Assembly: GCF_016907815.1 (NCBI RefSeq)
Contig: NZ_JAFBCQ010000001.1
Span: 1,488,001 to 1,552,000 of the forward strand
Reading direction: 5' to 3'
DNA: 64,000 bases
Source of the DNA: Microbacterium aurum
GTDB taxonomy: Bacteria; Actinomycetota; Actinomycetes; Actinomycetales; Microbacteriaceae
Part shown: in pieces, positions 49,882-59,593 of the stretch
How the letters are laid out: each line of letters starts with the position of its first letter
Position numbering within the stretch: position 1 is the first letter of the stretch
Translations under genes and position numbers: made by a program
Notes under the pieces: model-generated
What the model saw: only the letters and a program-made list of their open reading frames with translations
Database searches by the model: none
What the model was told of the DNA's origin: nothing

Positions 49882-50613
49882 TCAGCCGGCGTTGCCGGAG
49901 ATGTCGGCCTCAGCGGCGGCGACCTCGGCGGCCACCTCGGCGGCGGCGATGATCGCGATCGAGTCGGTGTCGGGGGTCCAGTCGCCGGTCGCGAGGTAGG
50001 CGACCTTCTTCGCGACCGACAGCGCATGGTCGGCGAAGCGCTCCAGGTAACGGCTGGCCAGCGTCGCGTCGACGGTGGCGCCGGCCTCGCCCTGCCAGTT
50101 GTCGCTCAGGACCTTCTCGAACACCGACAGGTGACGGTCGTCGAGCTGGTCGTCGAGCGCGCGCAGGGTCTCCACGAGGGAGAGGTCCTCGGTGCGGAGC
50201 AGCTCGGTCAGCACGCGGGCTACTTCGACATCGAGCTCGCCCATGCGGGTGAAGGTGCTCTTCAGGCCCTTGGGGATCGCGCGCTCGGGGAAGCGCATGC
50301 GCGTCAGCTGCGCGATGTGCTCGGCGATGTCGCCCATGCGCTCCAGCGACGCGCTGACGCGCAGGGCCGCGACCACGATGCGCAGGTCGCGGGCCACCGG
50401 CTGCTGCCGGGCGAGGATCTGGATCGCGAGCTCGTCGAGAGCGATCGCCTTGTCGTCGATCACCTGGTCGGCTTCGATGACCTCTTCGGCCAGCGCGACA
50501 TCGCTCGTGCCGAAGGCGCGCGTGGCCTGCTCGATCGCGACGGTGACCAGTTCGGCGATCTCCACGAGACGGGACTGGACGTCCTCGAGCGACTGGTGGA
50601 ACACTTCGCGCAT
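49882..50613 (-). CDS. phoU: Phosphate regulator PhoU
   Basis: A 243-residue PhoU with the two three-helix repeats: MREVFHQSLEDVQSRLVEIA, then RDLRIVVAALRVSASLERMGDIAEHI and RYLERFADHALSVAKKVAYL (each shown in part). The E-R-x-x-D-H/E metal-binding motifs are in both repeats. A 25-residue Ala/Glu tail is present. It signals phosphate sufficiency from the Pst transporter to SenX3. It is divergent from senX3. Confidence 0.94.
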   Translation of the reverse strand: MREVFHQSLEDVQSRLVEIAELVTVAIEQATRAFGTSDVALAEEVIEADQVIDDKAIALDELAIQILARQQPVARDLRIVVAALRVSASLERMGDIAEHIAQLTRMRFPERAIPKGLKSTFTRMGELDVEVARVLTELLRTEDLSLVETLRALDDQLDDRHLSVFEKVLSDNWQGEAGATVDATLASRYLERFADHALSVAKKVAYLATGDWTPDTDSIAIIAAAEVAAEVAAAEADISGNAG

Positions 50614-50679
50614 CAGAAGCCTTTCTTCCTGCCGGCGGCACGATGCCACCGGCTGACCCGGCCGATCATCCCCGGCGAA

Positions 50680-50708
50680 GGTTAACGATCGGTGCCGCGA
50701 CAGTGAAC
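50680..50708. promoter_or_regulatory. Degenerate PHO box between phoU and senX3
   Basis: GGTTAAC (50680), GGTGCCG (50691) and AGTGAAC (50702) occur at an exact 11-nt period, resembling the GGTGAAC repeats at pstS. Autoregulation of the divergent phoU and senX3 genes is likely. Confidence 0.6.
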
Positions 50709-50779
50709 ATCGGCGACGTTCCCCACGGGCGGGGCGGGAACGTCGCATCCGGGGTCGAAGCCCACCCTACGCTGGGAGG

Positions 50780-51979
50780 GTGGACCCCACCCAGCTCGCG
50801 CTCATCGCGCTGGCGATCGGCGCGCTGATCGGCGGATCGCTCGCCGGGCTCGTGCTCGTCGCGCTGCGCGCGCGCGACCGCGCGCGGGTACAGGCCTCGG
50901 TGGCGCTGCCCGACGGCACGCGCGCCGTGCTGCAGGGGATGGACGACGTCGCCGTCGTCGTGGACACGTCGTTGCTGATCGTCGCGGCATCCGCCCCCGC
51001 GGAGCTGTTCGGCATGCAGGAGGACGTCGCACTGCCGGGCGACGAGCTGCGGGCGCTCGTGCGCACGGTGCGGCGCGCCGAGGCCGCCGAGACGGCGACC
51101 CTGCGGCTGCACCGGGGAGTGGAGCCGCGCCTGGTATCGGCGAGGGCGAGCGGCATCACGCCGCGGCTGACCCTCGTCGTCATCCGCGACATCACCGAGC
51201 GCGAGCGCGTCGAGGAGATGCGCCGCGACTTCGTCGCGAACACGAGTCACGAGCTCAAGACCCCGGTCGGGGCGGTGAGCCTGCTCGCCGAGGCGATCGA
51301 ATCGGCCGCCGACGACCCCGACCAGGTGCGTCACTTCGCGAGCCGGCTGACGGCCGAGGCGGCGCGGCTCGGCCAGCTGACCTCCCGGATCATGAACCTG
51401 TCGCGGCTGCAGTCGGCCGACGATCTGACCGAGCTGCGCGACGTCTCCATCGACGAGGTGGTCGCCGCGGCGATCGAGTCGCAGTCGATCGCGGCGGATT
51501 CCGCCGGCATCACCGTGGTGCGCGGCGGCGCGCGCCACGCCTACGTCCGCGGCGACGTGCAGGTGCTGACCGAGGCGATCGGCAACCTCGTCGCCAACGC
51601 CATCGCGTACTCACCCGCTGGCGCACAGGTGGGCGTCGGCGTGAAGAGCGACGACCGCGTCGTCGAGATCGCCGTGACCGATCGCGGCATCGGCATTCCG
51701 GAGGGCGAGCAGCATCGCGTGTTCGAGCGCTTCTATCGCGCCGATCAGGCGCGTTCGCGCCGCACCGGCGGCACCGGGCTGGGACTGTCGATCGTCAAGC
51801 ACGCCGTGCAGCGCCACGGCGGCGAGGTGGAGCTGTGGTCGCGCCCCGGGAGGGGATCGACCTTCACCGTGCGCCTGCCCGCCGTGGCCGGGCCGCCGGA
51901 GCTCGTGACCAAGAAGAAGAAGCGCAAGAAGAAGCCTCCGCGCGAGTCTGCGCGGCCCGAAGGAGAGAAGAACCCATGA
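50780..51979 (+). CDS. senX3: Phosphate sensor kinase SenX3
   Basis: A 399-residue sensor kinase: one N-terminal helix (about 8-28), a PAS-like region (about 50-140), H-box ANTSHELKTP with His157, N-box NLVANAIAYSP, and G boxes DRGIGIP and GTGLGLSIVK. It ends with a Lys-rich tail (KKKKRKKKPP). The GTG at 50780 follows TACGCT (50768-50773) by 6 nt. It phosphorylates RegX3 under low phosphate. Confidence 0.94.
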   Translation: MDPTQLALIALAIGALIGGSLAGLVLVALRARDRARVQASVALPDGTRAVLQGMDDVAVVVDTSLLIVAASAPAELFGMQEDVALPGDELRALVRTVRRAEAAETATLRLHRGVEPRLVSARASGITPRLTLVVIRDITERERVEEMRRDFVANTSHELKTPVGAVSLLAEAIESAADDPDQVRHFASRLTAEAARLGQLTSRIMNLSRLQSADDLTELRDVSIDEVVAAAIESQSIAADSAGITVVRGGARHAYVRGDVQVLTEAIGNLVANAIAYSPAGAQVGVGVKSDDRVVEIAVTDRGIGIPEGEQHRVFERFYRADQARSRRTGGTGLGLSIVKHAVQRHGGEVELWSRPGRGSTFTVRLPAVAGPPELVTKKKKRKKKPPRESARPEGEKNP

Positions 51980-52659
51980 CCCGCGTCCTGATCGTCGAGG
52001 ATGAGCCCGATCTCGCCGACCCGCTGGCCTACCTGCTGCGTCGCGAGGGTTTCGAGGTCGAGATCGCCGAGGACGGCCCCGCCGCCCTCACCGCCTTCGA
52101 GGCGCGGGGCGCCGACATCGTCCTGCTCGACCTCATGCTGCCGGGGATGCCGGGAACCGAGGTGTGCCGGGTCATCCGCACGACCTCGAAGGTGTCGATC
52201 ATCATGCTGACGGCGAAGGACTCCGAGGTCGACATCGTCGTCGGGCTCGAGCTCGGCGCGGACGACTACGTCACCAAGCCCTACTCCTCGCGGGAGCTGC
52301 TGGCGCGGATGCGGGCGGTGCTGCGCCGCAGCGAGGTCGGCGATGTCGAGGTCGACGACCGCGTCATCGACGGCGGCCGCGTCGTGATCGACATCGACCG
52401 CCACACGGTGTCGGTGGACGGCGAGGTCATCGCGATGCCGCTGAAGGAGTTCGAGCTGCTCGAGGTGCTGATGCGCAACGCCGGGCGGGTGCTGACCCGC
52501 GGCCAGCTCATCGACCGGGTGTGGGGGAGCGACTACTTCGGCGACACCAAGACTCTCGACGTGCACATCAAGCGCATCCGTTCGCGCATCGAGCGCAACC
52601 CCAGCGAGCCGGTGATGCTCCTGACGGTGCGGGGGCTCGGCTACCGGTTCGAGGCCTGA
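51976..52659 (+). CDS. regX3: Phosphate response regulator RegX3
   Basis: A 227-residue OmpR-family regulator. Acidic pocket VEDEPD, phospho-acceptor Asp52 in LLDLMLPG, Lys in YVTKPYS, and a C-terminal winged helix (PLKEFELLEVLMRNAGRVLT, VDVHIKRIRSRIE-like). It is coupled to senX3 by an ATGA overlap. It should bind the 11-nt-spaced boxes at pstS and phoU. Confidence 0.95.
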   Translation: MTRVLIVEDEPDLADPLAYLLRREGFEVEIAEDGPAALTAFEARGADIVLLDLMLPGMPGTEVCRVIRTTSKVSIIMLTAKDSEVDIVVGLELGADDYVTKPYSSRELLARMRAVLRRSEVGDVEVDDRVIDGGRVVIDIDRHTVSVDGEVIAMPLKEFELLEVLMRNAGRVLTRGQLIDRVWGSDYFGDTKTLDVHIKRIRSRIERNPSEPVMLLTVRGLGYRFEA

Positions 52660-52676
52660 AGGGCGCGGCGGCCGCC

Positions 52677-53144
52677 TCAGCCGGCGGGGACGAAGTCCGC
52701 GAGGTAGTCCAGGGTGCCGTCGAGAGCGGGGATGCGGGAGCTGACGACCTCGCCGGTGCCGGACTGGAAGGTCATCTCCACGTCGGTGCCGGGCACCGCG
52801 TCGATCTTCTCGAACAGCAGCGGGTCCGCCCCGTCGAAGCCGAGGCTGACCCTCGAGTGCGCGTCCACCCGCACGCGCTGCGTGTCGCCGTCGATGCCGA
52901 CCAGCAGCGTCTCGGCGCTGTCGGTGTCGTTCACGATGGCGGCGAGGAAGTTCGCCTCGGTGCCGCTCTCGTTCGCCACCAGCAGGGCGTTGCGCACCTT
53001 CAGCGGCTCGGTGCCCATGAGGTTCACGCCCTCCGCGGGGGAGTAGTCGATCGTGGTCGCCTGCGGCGAGATCATGCTGCAGCCGGCGGTGGCGAAGACC
53101 ACAGCGGCGGCGAGGGCGACGGAGGCGAGGCGGCGCGAGTTCAC
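52677..53144 (-). CDS. Putative lipoprotein
   Basis: A 155-residue exported lipoprotein: Arg-Arg start, hydrophobic stretch and lipobox ATAGC (Cys near residue 21). The rest is a small beta-rich domain (VRNALLVANESGTEANFLAAI, DVEMTFQSGTGE) without recognised catalytic residues. GTG 53144 has a GGGAG ribosome site. It converges with regX3; whether it belongs to the phosphate response is unknown. Confidence 0.75.
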   Translation of the reverse strand: MNSRRLASVALAAAVVFATAGCSMISPQATTIDYSPAEGVNLMGTEPLKVRNALLVANESGTEANFLAAIVNDTDSAETLLVGIDGDTQRVRVDAHSRVSLGFDGADPLLFEKIDAVPGTDVEMTFQSGTGEVVSSRIPALDGTLDYLADFVPAG

Positions 53145-53305
53145 GGGTGCTCCCAGGGTGTGATGGTGTGGCGCCATTCTATGCCGCCGCACACCCGCCC
53201 ACCCGCCCGTTCAGTCGTCGGTGCCGGCGGCTCCAGCTCCCAGCCGGCGAACCTTAGCGTATGTCGCCTGTGGTATGCTTGACGTTGCCGAAAGGACATA
53301 ATTGC

Positions 53306-53788
53306 ATGCTTTTTGAGGTTGGCGAGACGGTCGTCTATCCGCACCACGGCGCCGCGACGATCATCGAGGTCAAAGACCGGATCATCAAGGGCGAGACCAA
53401 GAAATACCTGAAGCTCAACGTCACGCAGGGCGATCTCATCATCGAGGTCCCGGCCGACAACGTCGATCTGGTCGGCGTTCGTGACGTGATCGGCAAGGAC
53501 GGTCTCGAGCGCGTCTTCGACGTGCTGCGCGCTCCGTTCACCGAGGAGCCCACGAACTGGTCGCGCCGCTACAAGGCGAACCTGGAGAAGCTCGCGTCGG
53601 GCGACGTCATCAAGGTCAGCGAGGTCGTGCGCGACCTGTGGCGCCGCGATCAGGACCGCGGCCTGTCCGCCGGTGAGAAGCGCATGCTCGCCAAGGCCCG
53701 CCAGATCCTCGTCTCCGAGATCGCGCTCGCGCTGAAGGCCGACGAGGAGCACGCCTCCGGCGTCCTCGACGAGGTCCTCGCCTCCTGA
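53306..53788 (+). CDS. carD: RNA polymerase-binding regulator CarD
   Basis: A 160-residue CarD: a Tudor-like RNA-polymerase-beta-binding domain ([20 protein letters not shown]) and a helical DNA-minor-groove domain ([30 protein letters not shown]) with the conserved Trp. It stabilises open promoter complexes, notably at rRNA genes. A -10 box TATGCT (53274-53279) and AAAGGA ribosome site (53291-53296) precede the ATG. It is upstream of ispDF, the same order as in many actinobacteria. Confidence 0.96.
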   Translation: MLFEVGETVVYPHHGAATIIEVKDRIIKGETKKYLKLNVTQGDLIIEVPADNVDLVGVRDVIGKDGLERVFDVLRAPFTEEPTNWSRRYKANLEKLASGDVIKVSEVVRDLWRRDQDRGLSAGEKRMLAKARQILVSEIALALKADEEHASGVLDEVLAS

Positions 53789-53818
53789 GCCCCCGGGCCT
53801 CTCGGTAGTCTTCGTCGC

Positions 53819-55021
53819 ATGACGACTACTGCCCTCCCACGCCCGCGCACGGCGATCGTCGTGGTCGCCGCCGGCTCGGGAACCCGGCTCGGCGCCGATC
53901 GTCCGAAGGCCTTCGTCGGCATCGACGAGCACACCGTGCTGCGGCATGCGCTGCGCGGGGTGTTCGCGGCGCCGTACGCGCAGGTGGTCGTCGTGGCGCC
54001 CGCCGGGCACGTCGGCGATGCCCTCACCGAGATCGGCGAGACCGCCGGGGACCGGCGCGACATCGCGTCGGTCGTGGTCGGCGGCCGGAGCCGGCAGCAG
54101 TCGGTGGCGGCGGGACTTTCCGCGGTGTGGCCCGATGTGGAGTTCGTCCTCGTCCACGATGCGGCGCGGGCGCTCACCCCGCCGGAGGTCTTCTCCCGCG
54201 TGATCGCCGCGCTGGAGGACGGGCGCGACGCGGTGCTGCCCGTGCTCCCCGTCGTCGACACGCTCAAGCGCGTCGCGGCGGACGCCGTGGTGGAGGCCGT
54301 CGACCGCGCGTCGCTCGCCGCCGCGCAGACGCCGCAGGGCTTCCGCCGTGACATCCTCCAGGCCGCGTATGCCGCGGCATCCGCCGACCACACCGACGAC
54401 GCCGCCCTCGTGCAGGCCGCCGGCCACGCGGTGTGGACGGTCGCCGGTGACGAGCGCTCCTTCAAGATCACGACGGCGGCCGACCTCGACCGGGCGCGCG
54501 CGCTGGTGGACCCCATCGAGCCCGTGACCGCCGGGCTCGCGCCGCTGCCGCCGCTACCGCGGGTGGGGGTCGGCACCGACGTGCACGCCTTCGGCGGTGA
54601 CGGCGAACTGTGGCTCGCCGGTCTGTCGTGGCCGGGGGAGCCGGCGCTGCACGGCCACTCCGACGGCGACGCCGTCGCCCACGCGATCGTGGACGCCGTG
54701 CTCGCGGCGGCCGGTCTCGGCGACATCGGCACCCACTTCGGCACCGACCACCCGGAGTATGCCGGGGCGCACGCCGACGCGTTCCTGCGGCGGACGGCGG
54801 CGCTCGTCGCGGCGGCCGGGTACCGGATCGGCAACGTGTCGGTGCAGGTGCAGGCGAACCGGCCTCGGTTCGCGGCGCGGCGCGCCGAGGCCGAGTCGGT
54901 GCTGTCGGCATCCCTCGGCGCACCGGTCGCGGTCTCGGCGACGACGACGGACGGCCTCGGCTTCACCGGCGCCGGCGAGGGGGTCGCTGCGTTCGCCGTG
55001 GCCCTGGTCGTCCCGCGCTGA
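53819..55021 (+). CDS. ispDF: Bifunctional IspD-IspF
   Basis: A 400-residue fusion of two MEP-pathway enzymes. The IspD part (1 to about 235) shows [29 protein letters not shown] and [12 protein letters not shown]. The IspF part (about 245-400) shows [10 protein letters not shown] (Asp and His zinc ligands), [14 protein letters not shown] and [10 protein letters not shown]. It makes CDP-methylerythritol and later the cyclic diphosphate for isoprenoids. TAGTCT at 53806-53811 lies 7 nt before the ATG. Fusion of nonconsecutive steps is known in this pathway. Confidence 0.95.
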   Translation: MTTTALPRPRTAIVVVAAGSGTRLGADRPKAFVGIDEHTVLRHALRGVFAAPYAQVVVVAPAGHVGDALTEIGETAGDRRDIASVVVGGRSRQQSVAAGLSAVWPDVEFVLVHDAARALTPPEVFSRVIAALEDGRDAVLPVLPVVDTLKRVAADAVVEAVDRASLAAAQTPQGFRRDILQAAYAAASADHTDDAALVQAAGHAVWTVAGDERSFKITTAADLDRARALVDPIEPVTAGLAPLPPLPRVGVGTDVHAFGGDGELWLAGLSWPGEPALHGHSDGDAVAHAIVDAVLAAAGLGDIGTHFGTDHPEYAGAHADAFLRRTAALVAAAGYRIGNVSVQVQANRPRFAARRAEAESVLSASLGAPVAVSATTTDGLGFTGAGEGVAAFAVALVVPR

Positions 55022-55045
55022 GCCGCGCCGCCGTCGCCCGGGCGG

Positions 55046-55510
55046 TCAGAGGGTGCGCGTCATGAAGGTCGAGAACGGATCGAGCGCGTAGCCCTCGAAC
55101 GGCCCGCACGTGACGAACCCCTCCGATGCGTAGAGATGACGCGCCGCCGCGAACTCCGGCGTCGTGCCGGTCTCGAGCCACAGGCTCGTCATGCCCTCTG
55201 CCGCCGCGTGGGTCATGATGTGGCGCAGGATGCCGCGGCCCACCCCGCGGCCAAGAAACCGTTCCGCGGTGCGCATCGACTTCAGTTCGCCCCGCTGCGC
55301 GTCGAGGCGCTTGAGGGCGCCGATGCCGGCGATCTCCTCTCCCGACCATGCCGACCAGAAGGTGACCGCGGGGCTTCGCAGGGCGTCGAGGTCGAGGGCG
55401 TGCACGCTCTCGGCGGGCGAGACGGCGTGCATGCCCGCGAGGTGCGCGGCGATGAGCCGGCGCGGCGGCTCGGTCTCGAGGTCGTCGATGCGTATGAGGA
55501 AGCCGGTCAT
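55046..55510 (-). CDS. GNAT-family N-acetyltransferase
   Basis: A 154-residue acetyltransferase with the acetyl-CoA loop ERFLGRGVGRGILRHIM (R-G-x-G-x-G/A) and a C-terminal LYASEGFVTCGPFEGY typical of GNAT folds. Acceptor substrate unknown. It converges with ispDF and is followed on the same strand by the transporter at 55529, 18 nt away on its upstream side. Confidence 0.85.
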   Translation of the reverse strand: MTGFLIRIDDLETEPPRRLIAAHLAGMHAVSPAESVHALDLDALRSPAVTFWSAWSGEEIAGIGALKRLDAQRGELKSMRTAERFLGRGVGRGILRHIMTHAAAEGMTSLWLETGTTPEFAAARHLYASEGFVTCGPFEGYALDPFSTFMTRTL

Positions 55511-55528
55511 CGTCCCAGTGTGGGCCCG

Positions 55529-56452
55529 TCAGGCTTCGACGGCGAACGGACCGGGGTCGCGGGGCGCGCGGGAGCCGAGCGCGAGCAGCGCAAGCCCGGC
55601 GGCGAGGACGACGAGCCCGGTGACGGCGAGCGGCGAGAGGCGTTCGCCGAGCACCACGACCCCGAGGATGCTGGCCGTCAGCGGTTCGGCGAGGGTGAGG
55701 GTGGCCGCTGTCGCCGCCGTGAGGCCGCTGAGACCCCACGTGAACAGGACGTAGGCGACGCCGATCGTGGCGAGCCCGAGCCACAGCGCCATCGCGATTC
55801 CCCGCGGCTCGGCGAGCCAGCCGATGTCGACGAACGGCAGCGCGCAGGCGAAGATCGCCGCCGCGCAGGCGCCCATGGCTCCGACGACCGTGAACGGGTC
55901 CCACCCGGCGTCGAGTAGGCGCCGCTGCGCGTTGGCGATGACGGCGAAGGTGGCGCCGGCGCCGACCGAACCGACAAGCCCCATCGGATCGGTGCCGCCG
56001 CCGGTGCCCGCCTCGCCGCCCGCGCCCAGGAGCACGACCCCCACCGTCGCGAGCCCGGTCGCGAGCATCCAGGTGGCGGTCGGGCGCCGGCGGGTGAGCG
56101 CCCACTCCAGCATCCCGGCGAGGATCGGCGCCGAGCCGAGCGCGACGACGGTGCCCACGGCGACGCCGTTGCGCGCCGTGCCGAGGAAGAACAGCGGCTG
56201 ATACGCGGCGAGGCTCGCACCGGTGAGCACCATGAGGGCGAGCGGCCGGATGCCGAGGCGTGGTGAGTGCGGCTGGTTACGCCGGTAACGGGCGGCGAGG
56301 GTGAAGGCGATCGCCGCGAGCACCGTGCCGCCGATCACCATCCGCATGACGCCGACCGACAGCGGGGTCGTGCCCTCCGGCCCGAGTGCCTGCGATGTGC
56401 CGGTCGTGCCGAACAGCAGGGCGGCGGCGAGCACGGCGAGGACGGACAGCAC
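55529..56452 (-). CDS. EamA/DMT-family transporter
   Basis: A 307-residue ten-helix transporter in two EamA repeats; AALLFGTTGTSQALGP opens the first and VAYVLFTWGLSGLTAA lies in the second. The substrate cannot be inferred. GTG start at 56452, divergent from cysS with about 54 nt between the starts; that gap holds the cysS -10 box TAGGCT (56495-56500). Confidence 0.83.
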   Translation of the reverse strand: MLSVLAVLAAALLFGTTGTSQALGPEGTTPLSVGVMRMVIGGTVLAAIAFTLAARYRRNQPHSPRLGIRPLALMVLTGASLAAYQPLFFLGTARNGVAVGTVVALGSAPILAGMLEWALTRRRPTATWMLATGLATVGVVLLGAGGEAGTGGGTDPMGLVGSVGAGATFAVIANAQRRLLDAGWDPFTVVGAMGACAAAIFACALPFVDIGWLAEPRGIAMALWLGLATIGVAYVLFTWGLSGLTAATAATLTLAEPLTASILGVVVLGERLSPLAVTGLVVLAAGLALLALGSRAPRDPGPFAVEA

Positions 56453-56506
56453 GTTACAGTTCTACCGCCTACGGTCCGCGATACCGTGCGCCGGTAGGCT
56501 GGTGCG

Positions 56507-57910
56507 GTGACGGTCCGGCTCTACGACACCCAGGCTCAGGCGTTGCGCGACTTCACGCCGCGTGAGGCCGGCCACGTCACCATGTACGTCTGCGGTCCGA
56601 CGGTGCAGTCCGGCCCCGGCATCCATCATCTGCGCGCCGCGCTCGCGTTCGATCTGCTGCGCCGCTGGCTGACGCGTCGTTTCGGCCGCGTCACGCTCAT
56701 CCGCAACGTCACCGACATCGACGACAAGGTGCTGCTGAACGCGACCGCCGGTGAGCCGTGGTGGGCGCTGGCCTACCGAATGGAGCAGGAGTTCAGCCGG
56801 GCGTATGCCGCGATCGGCATCCTGCCGCCGACGTACGAGCCGCGGGCGACGGCTTCGATCCCGCAGATGCAGGACCTCATCGAGCGCCTCATCCAGGCCG
56901 GGCATGCCTACGCCGCCGCCGGCGACGTCTACTTCGACGTCCGGTCCTGGCCCGCCTACGGCTCCCTGACCCACCAGGCGATCGACGATCTCGCCTCGGC
57001 CGACGACGCCGACGGCCGTGGCAAGCGCGACCCGCGGGACTTCGCGCTGTGGAAGGGTGCGAAGGAGGACGAGCCGGCGGATGCCGTGTGGTCCTCGCCG
57101 TGGGGACCCGGTCGCCCCGGATGGCACATCGAGTGCTCCGCGATGAGCCGGCGCTACCTCGGGCCGGAGTTCGACATCCACGGCGGCGGCATCGACCTGC
57201 GGTTCCCGCACCACGAGAACGAGCTCGCCCAGTCCACCGCGGCAGGCGACGCGTTCGCCCGGTACTGGGTGCACAACGGCCTCGTCACCGTCGGCGACCA
57301 GAAGATGTCGAAGTCGCTCGGCAACCACCTGCTCGCCGCCGATGTGGTGGCCGAGCGCGACCCGCTGACGGTCCGCTACGCCCTCGGTGCTGCGCACTAC
57401 CGGTCGACGCTCGATCTCACCCCGGCATCCTTCGACGAGGCCGACGCGGCGCTCGGCCGCATCCGCACCTTCCAGCAGCGCGCGGCGCGGGTGCTCGGCA
57501 CCCGGGGCCCGCTCGTGGCCGCCGACCTGCCCGACGCGTTCGCGGCGGCGCTCGACGACGACCTCGGCGTGCCGCAGGCGCTCGCCGTCGTCCACGAGAC
57601 CGTGCGCGCCGGCAACGCTGCGCTCGACGTGGGCGACAAGGATGCCGCCGCGCGCGCCCTCGTCGAGGTCGGGCGCATGACCGGCATCCTCGGGATGAAC
57701 CCCGCCGACCCACAGTGGCGCGGCGCCGGCGACGATGCGCAGGCCGCGGCGCTCGACGCGCTCGTGCAGGCCGTGATCGCCCAGCGCGCCGAGGCGCGCG
57801 CGAACAAGGACTGGGCGGCAGCCGACCGCATCCGCGACGCGATCGCGGCGGCCGGCGTCGTCCTCGAAGACGGTCCCGAGGGGACCCATTGGAGTGTGAA
57901 CGATGGCTAA
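56507..57910 (+). CDS. cysS: Cysteinyl-tRNA synthetase
   Basis: A 467-residue class I synthetase. Zinc ligands are in [20 protein letters not shown] and [10 protein letters not shown]; the KMSKS loop is [10 protein letters not shown]. The HIGH signature, however, reads GIHH ([14 protein letters not shown]), with the first His and the Gly exchanged relative to the consensus. Everything else, including the C-terminal anticodon domain, looks intact. The GTG start follows TAGGCT by 6 nt. It overlaps rlmB by 8 nt. Confidence 0.93.
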   Translation: MTVRLYDTQAQALRDFTPREAGHVTMYVCGPTVQSGPGIHHLRAALAFDLLRRWLTRRFGRVTLIRNVTDIDDKVLLNATAGEPWWALAYRMEQEFSRAYAAIGILPPTYEPRATASIPQMQDLIERLIQAGHAYAAAGDVYFDVRSWPAYGSLTHQAIDDLASADDADGRGKRDPRDFALWKGAKEDEPADAVWSSPWGPGRPGWHIECSAMSRRYLGPEFDIHGGGIDLRFPHHENELAQSTAAGDAFARYWVHNGLVTVGDQKMSKSLGNHLLAADVVAERDPLTVRYALGAAHYRSTLDLTPASFDEADAALGRIRTFQQRAARVLGTRGPLVAADLPDAFAAALDDDLGVPQALAVVHETVRAGNAALDVGDKDAAARALVEVGRMTGILGMNPADPQWRGAGDDAQAAALDALVQAVIAQRAEARANKDWAAADRIRDAIAAAGVVLEDGPEGTHWSVNDG

Positions 57911-58895
57911 ACCGGGCAATCCGTCCGCCGGCAAGGGCAAGAAGAAGGGCCCGCTCAAGGGCACCGGCGGCCACGGGCGCAAGGCGCTGGAAGGCAAGGG
58001 CCCGACCCCGAAGGCCGAGGACCGCAGCTGGCACGTCGCGGGCAAGCGCAAGGCCGCCGCCGAGCGGTACGTCGCGGCCGGCGGCAAGGGCCGTCCCGGC
58101 CAGAAACCGGGCCCGTCGCGCGCGCCCAAGGCGAAAGCCGGCGACGACACCGAGAACGTCACCGGGCGCAACTCGGTGCTCGAGGCGCTGCGCGCCAAGA
58201 TCCCCGCCACCGCGTTCTACATCGCGCAGCGCGTGGAGATGGACGATCGCGTCAAGGAGATGCTCTCGATCGCGACGCACCGCGGCATCCCCGTCATGGA
58301 GGTGACCCGTCCGGAGCTCGACCGTATGGCCGGCTTCGACGGCGTGCACCAGGGGGTGGCGCTCAAGGTGCCGCCGTACAGCTACGCCCACCCGCAGGAC
58401 CTCCTGGAGGAGATCACCGCGAAGGGACGGCTCCCGCTGCTGGTGGCCCTCGACGGCGTCACCGACCCGCGCAATCTCGGCGCGATCATCCGCTCCACGG
58501 CGGCGTTCGGCGGCCAGGGGATCATCATCCCGCAGCGCCGCTCCGCGGGCGTGAACTCCGCGGCGTGGAAGACGAGCGCGGGCGCGGCCGCCCGCATCCC
58601 GGTGGCGATGGCGGCGAACCTGACGACGACGCTCAAGGAGTTCAAGAAGCAGGGCGTGTTCGTGCTCGGTCTCGACGGCGGCGGTGACGTGTCGCTTCCG
58701 CAGCTGGAACTCGCCGACCGCCCCGTCGTCATCGTCGTCGGCTCGGAGGGCAAGGGCCTGTCGCGCCTGGTCACCGAGACGTGCGATCAGATCGTCTCGA
58801 TCCCGATCTCGGCGGCGACCGAATCGCTGAACGCCGGCATCGCGGCATCCGTCGCCCTGTATCAGGTCGCGACGATCCGCGCCGCGTCCGAGTAA
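57903..58895 (+). CDS. rlmB: 23S rRNA 2'-O-methyltransferase RlmB
   Basis: A 330-residue SpoU/TrmH-family methyltransferase. A 75-residue Lys/Gly-rich basic head ([18 protein letters not shown]) precedes the substrate-binding domain and the knotted SPOUT domain with DGVTDPRNLGAIIRSTAAFG, VVGSEGKGLSRL and PISAATESLNAGIAAS. It methylates a 23S rRNA guanosine. It is coupled to cysS, as in most actinobacteria. Confidence 0.94.
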   Translation: MAKPGNPSAGKGKKKGPLKGTGGHGRKALEGKGPTPKAEDRSWHVAGKRKAAAERYVAAGGKGRPGQKPGPSRAPKAKAGDDTENVTGRNSVLEALRAKIPATAFYIAQRVEMDDRVKEMLSIATHRGIPVMEVTRPELDRMAGFDGVHQGVALKVPPYSYAHPQDLLEEITAKGRLPLLVALDGVTDPRNLGAIIRSTAAFGGQGIIIPQRRSAGVNSAAWKTSAGAAARIPVAMAANLTTTLKEFKKQGVFVLGLDGGGDVSLPQLELADRPVVIVVGSEGKGLSRLVTETCDQIVSIPISAATESLNAGIAASVALYQVATIRAASE

Positions 58896-58954
58896 AGGGA
58901 ATAGCGCCGGCACCGGCGACGCTGGATCGAGCGACACCTACGGAAGGAATCCCC

Positions 58955-59593
58955 ATGGCCCTCATCGCCGTCCTGGGCGGAACCGGTTACGCCGGCCGTC
59001 ACATCGTCTCCGAAGCCGTCGCACGCGGACACAACGTGCTCGCCGTCTCGCGCTCGGTCGCCGCCGATCGCGTCGAGGGCGCCACCTACGTGGAGGGCAC
59101 GCTGCTGGATGTGCCGGGCCTTGTGGCCCAGCTCGAGGGCGTCGACGTCGTGGTCAGCGCCATCTCGCCGCGCGGCGAGATGGCCGGTCAGGTGCGCCCG
59201 AACCTGGAGGCGCTGAACGCGGTGCTCCCCGAGAGCGTGCGGCTGGGTGTCATCGGCGGCGCCGGCGGCAGCCTCGTCGCGCCGGGCGGACCGCGCGTCA
59301 TCGACGCCGGGTTCCCGGAGGAGTTCAAGGCCGAGGCGCTGGAGATGATCGGCGTGCTCGACGATCTGCAGGCCGAGGACCAGGGCCGAGACTGGTTCTT
59401 CATCCACCCCGCCGGCGGTTTCGGCGCGTTCAACCCGGGCGAGCGCACCGGCACGTACCGCGACGGCGGCGACGTCATCGTGACGGATGCCGACGGTGAG
59501 TCCTTCATCTCGGGAGCCGACTTCGCGATCGCCGTGCTCGACGAGATCGAGAACCCGCGCCACGTGCGCGAGCGCTTCACCGTCGGCTACTAG
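58955..59593 (+). CDS. NAD(P)-binding SDR-like protein
   Basis: A 212-residue Rossmann protein of the atypical SDR/NmrA-like type: GGTGYAGRHIVSEAVARG at residues 8-25 binds NAD(P), and VIGGAGGSLVAPGG and FFIHPAGGFGAF follow. Relatives are annotated NAD(P)H-binding or YwnB-like; the substrate is not known. A strong ribosome site (GGAAGGA) precedes the ATG. It converges with the DUF4032 gene, overlapping it by 4 nt. Confidence 0.85.
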   Translation: MALIAVLGGTGYAGRHIVSEAVARGHNVLAVSRSVAADRVEGATYVEGTLLDVPGLVAQLEGVDVVVSAISPRGEMAGQVRPNLEALNAVLPESVRLGVIGGAGGSLVAPGGPRVIDAGFPEEFKAEALEMIGVLDDLQAEDQGRDWFFIHPAGGFGAFNPGERTGTYRDGGDVIVTDADGESFISGADFAIAVLDEIENPRHVRERFTVGY

